The notes beneath the pieces are model-generated. The model saw only the letters and a program-made list of their open reading frames with translations, ran no database searches and was not told the DNA's origin. A program made the position numbers and the translations under genes. A stretch of DNA of 28,512 nt from NCBI GenBank assembly GCA_025997755.1, contig BNVA01000008.1, positions 1-28,512 of the forward strand, written 5' to 3'. The stretch comes from Spirochaetia bacterium. Lineage in GTDB: Bacteria > Spirochaetota > Spirochaetia > Treponematales > Breznakiellaceae. Each line of letters begins with the position of its first letter. Position 1 is the stretch's first letter. This document shows positions 23,930-28,512 of the stretch, in pieces.

Positions 23930-23958
23930 TTGTTTCTATACACTGAATGCGTTATATT
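23930..23958 (+). promoter_or_regulatory. Predicted promoter for the transglutaminase lipoprotein genes
   Basis: TTGTTT (23930-23935), then 17 bases, then TATATT (23953-23958), the spacing and form of a sigma-70 promoter. AAGGA (23967-23971) is the Shine-Dalgarno of the ATG at 23978. The region is AT-rich, so chance matches are possible. Confidence 0.4.
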
Positions 23959-23977
23959 TTTTATTTAAGGATACTTT

Positions 23978-25105
23978 ATGAAATATTACCACCTTGTTTT
24001 AGCTTTTTTAATTTCTGCGGCACTTTTTGTTTCTTGCAGCCAGCCTGACACATCTCCGCCAAATACCGGCGCTAAACGCGGCGGTACTGCCTATACCGGC
24101 AGCATAGGCGCCGGATTAAGCCTGACAACTGCGCCGCCTGTTACGGCGGTTAATAACGATACCCGCTCTTTTATAGTAACAGGAACAGTGCAAAACACCA
24201 CTGTTAAAAATTACGCTGCAATAATTGTGCTGCCGCCGGGTACAACTATAAATGATGTAAACTCAGACAACAGAGTGTCCACATACTTTGTACGTGGAGA
24301 TAATTTTACGCAGGAAGTTACATTGCGCCACGGAATTGGCGATTACACGGTAGTAGCTGCAGGCTTAATTTCTATCAATGCCAACCTAGACGGGGATGGC
24401 GCTATAAACAGCTATAGTTTCGACGGCGACACTATGCGTGAATATACCGTAACGAACAGCTATGCTTCCAGCAAAAACACCGATTGGGAAATTTTAGCCG
24501 GCCCATCCACTCCTACTAAAAGTAACAGTACGATAAACAACTTACTGAACACAGTTCTTTCCGATTATGGCATCAACATGAGCGCAACGGATGAGCAAAA
24601 GGTAAAAGCCATCAACAGGTGGATGGTAATAAATATGGAGTATGATTTTGACAGCTTAGCGGCAAACCGCTATAAAAAAATGGATTCGATGAGCGTATTA
24701 TCAAGAAATGGACTTGCTGTCTGCGACGGATACGCAAACCTGTTTGCCTCCCTTGCCCGTTCCGCCGGTTTAAGGGTTAGGTGCGTAGTATCTATTCCAA
24801 TGGTTCATGCTTGGAACAATGTGTATGTCGGCGGCGCATGGAAATTTGTTGACGTTACTTGGAATGATGTATCTAGCAACTATACCAACAATACTTGGAA
24901 TACGGTTGACTTATATAATAACAATATAGCGTATACGGAACAATATTTGATGCTTAACGATTTAAACGGTATAGGCAATGATCACGCCAACGGACGTACC
25001 GATGACCGCAGCAGGACGGTTACTAATTATCCTGATACTATTTATAATAATCTTGATAATAGTTATCCCGATACCATAACGGTTAAGGTTTCCAATGTGG
25101 ATTGA
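23978..25105 (+). CDS. Transglutaminase-like domain lipoprotein (copy 1)
   Basis: 375 residues with a lipoprotein signal peptide (FVSC, Cys20). After a low-complexity linker comes a beta-sandwich module (about 64-130: FIVTGTVQNTTVKNYAAIIV ... LRHGIGDYTV). The transglutaminase-like domain (about 200-300) has Cys249 in LAVCDGYANLFASLA, His277 in MVHAWNNVYV and Asp292 in KFVDVTWND, a complete catalytic triad. The C-terminus carries NGIGNDHANGRTDDRSRTVTN, a motif shared with the next gene. Bacterial members of this group act as cysteine proteases, peptidoglycan-linked hydrolases or cross-linking enzymes; the activity is not determined by the motifs. It is first of a probable three-gene unit and divergent from trpS. 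Confidence 0.82.
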   Translation: MKYYHLVLAFLISAALFVSCSQPDTSPPNTGAKRGGTAYTGSIGAGLSLTTAPPVTAVNNDTRSFIVTGTVQNTTVKNYAAIIVLPPGTTINDVNSDNRVSTYFVRGDNFTQEVTLRHGIGDYTVVAAGLISINANLDGDGAINSYSFDGDTMREYTVTNSYASSKNTDWEILAGPSTPTKSNSTINNLLNTVLSDYGINMSATDEQKVKAINRWMVINMEYDFDSLAANRYKKMDSMSVLSRNGLAVCDGYANLFASLARSAGLRVRCVVSIPMVHAWNNVYVGGAWKFVDVTWNDVSSNYTNNTWNTVDLYNNNIAYTEQYLMLNDLNGIGNDHANGRTDDRSRTVTNYPDTIYNNLDNSYPDTITVKVSNVD

Positions 25106-25134
25106 GTGGTAGTCGGCTAGGAGGTAAATTTAGT

Positions 25135-26976
25135 ATGAGGAGAATATTTGTTTTTCTGCTTTTTGCCGTGCTGTATGCTTCGTGCGAAATGCCGGATAGT
25201 ACTGCACCAGAAACGAAAAAGGACAAAAAAGCTAAATTTATTCCGGACACGTCGCCGCCTATTTCTCAGGCTTACTTCGGCGAGGCAGGAAGTGTTGCCG
25301 TATATATTCAAGATGATTTTGAAACCGGCGATTTTGCAAAATATGCTTGGGAAAAGAATAATAAGGTTACAATAGTGGACGCATCGTCGGAATGGCCGGA
25401 AGCGGCGGAAAACAAGATCGTAAAAATGCCCGCTTCCTCCGATGTTGCCCGCCTTGAAATAACGGTAAACTACCCGGAACCAAGTGCGCTTACCTTCCGC
25501 TGCAAAACGGATATTAAGAATTCAACGACCACTAAACAGTCATTTAAGGTATACGTTAACGGCGCGGAGAAGGGATCTGTCGAGGGGCTTGATGCCGACT
25601 GGCGGCAGGAAACGGTTGTATTTGCCGCCGGTACAAGCACGCTGCTTTTTGAGGTAACCGGTTCTAACTATTATTGGACTAACAACTCAAAAAATGCGGT
25701 TTATCTTGATGATATTGGCATAGTAACCGACGCGACGGACACGGTTATAGCATATCCCAGTGCAAATCAAGAGACCTACATGAATGTGCCCGATTATGAA
25801 AAGGTTGTTGTAAGCGGTGCGGCTCTGCGTGTCAACGGCACGGTACGGACAAGTATAGATATGCCGCAGATTACTTTTTCTGGCGCGGGCGTTGATTCAA
25901 GTACAGGTGTAATTACACCTGCCGGTACAGGCTCTTTTACAGCCACAGCATCTCATGCCGGTAAAAACGGGTCAAGCGGTGTCATCTCCGTTTATTCCGC
26001 CGATTATATGCGGGAACCGTATACTTACCCGGGTACCGGAATAACCTACAGCGGCTATGTGTCCGGCGGTTCAGGCAGTAATGTTCCTTCAAGCGGCGCT
26101 GTCATAATCAGCTATCCAGACAAAACAAATTTTAGCGCCGATGGTTTCTTTACACTGGAAGGTACGGTAAACAAGAGCAGCGTAAAAGACTATTGCTATA
26201 TTATTGTAGAAAAAGGCAGCCTTAGCACCACGTATCTTGCGCAGGGCAGCTTTAAAACACGTATATGGTTACGTTATGGCGCGGGTAATTATACGGTTAA
26301 AGTTTACGAGCTTATAAATTTCAACGCAGCACCTGCGGGCGCTCCTTTAATCTGGAGCTGGGGCAGTCCTAATGTAACATTCAATGTTACAAATACACGC
26401 AATGAGCATTCTTTAAGTGATATTGCCGATCGCCGTTTTATCTATCCAAGTGAGTATGTACAAAGCGATAACTTTTTAATAACAAATCATGCGGCGGAAA
26501 TAACCTACGGTTTAACTGACCCTACGGATAAGGCGCGCGCCATCCACGACTGGATCATCAAAAATACGGTTTATGACCATGACAGTCTAAACGATAGAAA
26601 AAAGCAGGATGCCATGACGGTACTTAAAACACGTTACCATGCCGACAGCCAATACGAACCAAAGGGACATTTTAAAGCTGTGTGCGAGGGTTACGCAAAC
26701 ACAATGGTCGCAATGCTTAGAGCGGTGGGCATGGAAGCGAATTACAGCGGGAGCAACTATATGTCTCATGCGTGGAATTCCGTTTATATCGACGACGCGT
26801 GGAAATTCATGGATGTTACATGGGACGATCCGACAACAGGCGATAATACGGATTTGGGACCAATGTACGCGAGTACCAGTTACTTTTTATTGAGCAGCCC
26901 TAACGGTATCGAAGACGATCACACAGACGGCGTTGTAGATCAGACACGGAGTATAACAAACGTATTTTGGCATTAA
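25135..26976 (+). CDS. Transglutaminase-like domain lipoprotein (copy 2) with jelly-roll insert
   Basis: 613 residues from the ATG at 25135, chosen because AGGAGG lies at 25119-25124; an in-frame start at 25102 would put 11 residues before the signal peptide. Lipobox YASC (Cys17). A carbohydrate-binding-like jelly-roll region (about 55-205; DDFETGDFAKYAWE, YLDDIGIV) and an Ig-like stretch precede the same beta module as copy 1 (FTLEGTVNKSSVKDY ... LRYGAGNYTV). The transglutaminase-like domain has Cys517 (AVCEGYAN), His545 (SHAWNSVY) and Asp560 (FMDVTWDD). The tail repeats NGIEDDHTDGVVDQTRSITN. It is a tandem duplicate of the preceding gene that gained N-terminal domains. Probably surface or periplasmic. 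Confidence 0.82.
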   Translation: MRRIFVFLLFAVLYASCEMPDSTAPETKKDKKAKFIPDTSPPISQAYFGEAGSVAVYIQDDFETGDFAKYAWEKNNKVTIVDASSEWPEAAENKIVKMPASSDVARLEITVNYPEPSALTFRCKTDIKNSTTTKQSFKVYVNGAEKGSVEGLDADWRQETVVFAAGTSTLLFEVTGSNYYWTNNSKNAVYLDDIGIVTDATDTVIAYPSANQETYMNVPDYEKVVVSGAALRVNGTVRTSIDMPQITFSGAGVDSSTGVITPAGTGSFTATASHAGKNGSSGVISVYSADYMREPYTYPGTGITYSGYVSGGSGSNVPSSGAVIISYPDKTNFSADGFFTLEGTVNKSSVKDYCYIIVEKGSLSTTYLAQGSFKTRIWLRYGAGNYTVKVYELINFNAAPAGAPLIWSWGSPNVTFNVTNTRNEHSLSDIADRRFIYPSEYVQSDNFLITNHAAEITYGLTDPTDKARAIHDWIIKNTVYDHDSLNDRKKQDAMTVLKTRYHADSQYEPKGHFKAVCEGYANTMVAMLRAVGMEANYSGSNYMSHAWNSVYIDDAWKFMDVTWDDPTTGDNTDLGPMYASTSYFLLSSPNGIEDDHTDGVVDQTRSITNVFWH

Positions 26977-27001
26977 GGTTGTATTTTGAGAGTATTCTTT
27001 A

Positions 27002-27928
27002 ATGACAAAATTTGAAAGAATTTGCATAGATCAGATACCGCCTTATGCAACGATCTTTTTTGTGTTATTATCTGTGATCGTTTTCTATTTGAGGTCTCCG
27101 GTTCTTTTTGTTGATGATGATTATTTCAGCTCCCTTTACGGAGTCCGGCGTGAGCATTTAAAGCGTGTGGAAACAAGCGCGGAATTGTTCCGCCGGGTAA
27201 AGTTTGTGCGTATCGCGGCAAGGACTTACAACGAGGCTGTGGTTTTTGCGGTACAGGATGCTTCAAAACGTCCATACTGCGTCCTTTTTCCAAACCGTTA
27301 TGCGGAGGCTGCGCGGCTTTATACGGAAGCGGAGCCTAAAATAAAAACTTTTATCTTTAACGGTATGACTGCAGCTCAGAATGTTGCGGCAAATAACACC
27401 GTATATGTTGAAAATGATACGGAAACCGATCTTTACAGAGCCGGACTATGCGCCGCTTTGCTTGCCAAGCATTACAGACCTAGCTATCCCGAAGAAATAT
27501 ACGAAATATTGCTGTACGAATCCGGTAATTTTCCGGAAACTGCGCGTACTGCTTTTGGAAAAGTATTTGAGGGTAATAAAGAGTTTAATGTTCAATACAT
27601 TTATTCCGGCGGTTTTGGACAACCGCATAGGGATGGTGTTGTTCTTTGGGGGCAGGCACTGGATTTTTTACATACCCAGTTGGATTTAACACTTCCGGTG
27701 ATTTTGTTTTCATGGCTGGAGCCGAGTTATACGCCTGAGTATGTAAAGGTTATTATTGATGACTCACCCTTGTCTGTTATTCCGGCGGTTTTAAAAGCGG
27801 CAAAAAAAAAGCCGCCCGATTCAAACACGATCCGAATTCCGTCAAAGTTCAACATCATGCAAAAGCACGTAAACAGTTTATCGCTGCAATTTAAGCTTAG
27901 ACGCGCGTTTAGAGCGCCTTTGCTATAG
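27002..27928 (+). CDS. Membrane-anchored protein of unknown function, possibly periplasmic-binding-protein-like
   Basis: 308 residues that I do not recognise as a named family. One membrane helix near the N-terminus (about 15-33) is followed by a soluble domain, probably periplasmic. The domain alternates short hydrophobic strands and helices (VKFVRIAA, AVVFAVQD, KTFIFNG, EEIYEILLY, VILFSWLEP, YVKVIIDD), the pattern of an alpha/beta fold like LacI-type or ABC binding proteins. A basic tail (LQFKLRRAFRA) ends it. It starts 25 bases after the second transglutaminase gene on the same strand and overlaps the gltD end by 20 bases tail-to-tail. No catalytic motif is visible; the fold assignment is a guess from strand pattern. 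Confidence 0.6.
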   Translation: MTKFERICIDQIPPYATIFFVLLSVIVFYLRSPVLFVDDDYFSSLYGVRREHLKRVETSAELFRRVKFVRIAARTYNEAVVFAVQDASKRPYCVLFPNRYAEAARLYTEAEPKIKTFIFNGMTAAQNVAANNTVYVENDTETDLYRAGLCAALLAKHYRPSYPEEIYEILLYESGNFPETARTAFGKVFEGNKEFNVQYIYSGGFGQPHRDGVVLWGQALDFLHTQLDLTLPVILFSWLEPSYTPEYVKVIIDDSPLSVIPAVLKAAKKKPPDSNTIRIPSKFNIMQKHVNSLSLQFKLRRAFRAPLL

Positions 27929-28512
27929 CCTCTGCCGCAGATTTTCCATCGGCCATGGCGCGGCATACAAGGCTTGCACCGTTTCGGGAGTCGCCCGCTG
28001 CCCAGACTTTTTGATTAGAGGTGTGAAAACTTCCCTGTGTCCGTACATTTCCGCGCTCATCGGTAACAAGCCCAAGATCGGCAACTACGCCTTCCTGTAC
28101 AACATGGGTAAAGCCCATGGCGAGGAGTACTAAGTCTGCTTCGATAGTGAATTCGGAACCGGCTATTTCTTTTTGGACAGGACGTCCGTTTTCCTGCTGC
28201 CAATCGACGCGGCAGAGTTCCACCGCGCTTACATAGCCGTTGTTGCCGGTAAAACGTTTTGTGTTTACAGACCAAAGACGCTCGCAGCCTTCAAGGTGAG
28301 AGCTTGATGTCTTGAAAAGGGTAGGCCAAAGCGGCCATGGCTGGTCAGCCTGCCTATGCTCCGGCGGCTTAGGCATCACCTCGATCTGGGTTAATTTTGC
28401 CGCTCCCTGCCGGTTTGCTGTGCCTACACAGTCGGAGCCGGTGTCGCCGCCGCCTATCACCAAGACCTTCTTGCCGAACGCGGTTATAGGTTCAAATCCG
28501 TCTTTTTCCGTT
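27909..28512 (-). CDS. gltD: Glutamate synthase (NADPH) small subunit, C-terminal part, runs off window
   Basis: About 200 residues in frame to the window edge. The second dinucleotide-binding site KKVLVIGGGDTGSDCVG is followed by the family-specific NRQGAAKLTQIEVMPKPP and a middle region. The C-terminal flavin-binding signature is VWAAGDSRNGASLVCRAMADG, ending in the AAEAIA helix. The protein passes electrons from NADPH through FAD to the large subunit for glutamate formation from glutamine and 2-oxoglutarate; related small subunits also serve other oxidoreductases. The first half (two [4Fe-4S] clusters and first FAD site) lies outside. The frame is open through the edge, so the TTG at 28463 is not the start. 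The large subunit gltB is expected upstream beyond the window. Confidence 0.93.
   Translation of the reverse strand, partial: TEKDGFEPITAFGKKVLVIGGGDTGSDCVGTANRQGAAKLTQIEVMPKPPEHRQADQPWPLWPTLFKTSSSHLEGCERLWSVNTKRFTGNNGYVSAVELCRVDWQQENGRPVQKEIAGSEFTIEADLVLLAMGFTHVVQEGVVADLGLVTDERGNVRTQGSFHTSNQKVWAAGDSRNGASLVCRAMADGKSAAEAIAKAL

Noticed and set aside
25102..25134. ATG at 25102 as start of the second transglutaminase lipoprotein
   Set aside because: AGGAGG at 25119-25124 sits correctly for the ATG at 25135, which also gives a normal signal peptide.
1..28512. CRISPR arrays, tRNA and rRNA genes, complete insertion sequences, prophage genes
   Set aside because: I found no regularly spaced direct repeats, no cloverleaf sequences with CCA-type ends, no rRNA segments and no transposase or phage structural genes beyond the Rpn remnant.

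Overview
The window reads as spirochaete chromosome, most likely a Treponema or close relative. The basis is the abundance of lipoproteins with relaxed lipoboxes, a very long membrane-anchored coiled-coil protein of the spirochaete type, PEGA/beta-barrel and treponeme-style outer membrane proteins, and a remnant of an Rpn-type protein. I see no rRNA, tRNA, CRISPR array or complete insertion sequence. No gene-free stretch exceeds 300 bases; the longest, 14675-14901, holds a promoter, a cobalamin riboswitch candidate and an SD-masking hairpin.

Layout. (1) 1-2044: dnaE (DNA polymerase III alpha) broken by a fold-back. Its first ~606 codons run on the minus strand; the directly following ~76 codons lie on the plus strand at the window edge. 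(2) 2044-13814, minus strand: one tightly packed run, tssJ-like lipoprotein, tssK, tssL, tssM, tssA, HAD phosphatase, coiled-coil protein, dnaE, with gaps or overlaps of a few bases to about 30 bases. The first five genes are the membrane complex and baseplate adaptor of a type VI secretion system, unusual for a spirochaete; sheath, tube, spike and ClpV genes are absent here. (3) 13958-14674: a queuosine-precursor transporter behind a preQ1-I riboswitch. (4) 14696-17822: a cobalamin-riboswitch operon with a lipoprotein form of the cobaltochelatase CbiK, a metal/corrinoid-type binding lipoprotein and a FecCD/BtuC permease. The expected ATPase gene is missing. (5) 17803-19267: debris, with an XRE regulator, an outer membrane protein without signal peptide, a truncated lipoprotein and the C-terminal remnant of an Rpn family protein. 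(6) 19334-23914, minus strand: a PEGA/FlgD-like/beta-barrel protein, a topoisomerase IV A-type subunit, and tryptophanyl-tRNA synthetase. (7) 23978-27928, plus strand: two tandem paralogous transglutaminase-fold lipoproteins and an anchored protein of unknown function. (8) 27909-28512, minus strand: the C-terminal part of glutamate synthase small subunit, running off the window.

Two themes stand out. The first is a compact, probably acquired T6SS core module whose transcript would continue into the essential replicase gene. The second is two neighbouring vitamin/cofactor salvage loci (queuosine precursor and cobalt/corrinoid), each with its own riboswitch. Several junctions (about 227, 17.8 kb and 18.07-18.11 kb) look like rearrangement or assembly breakpoints and should be checked against reads before biological conclusions are drawn.
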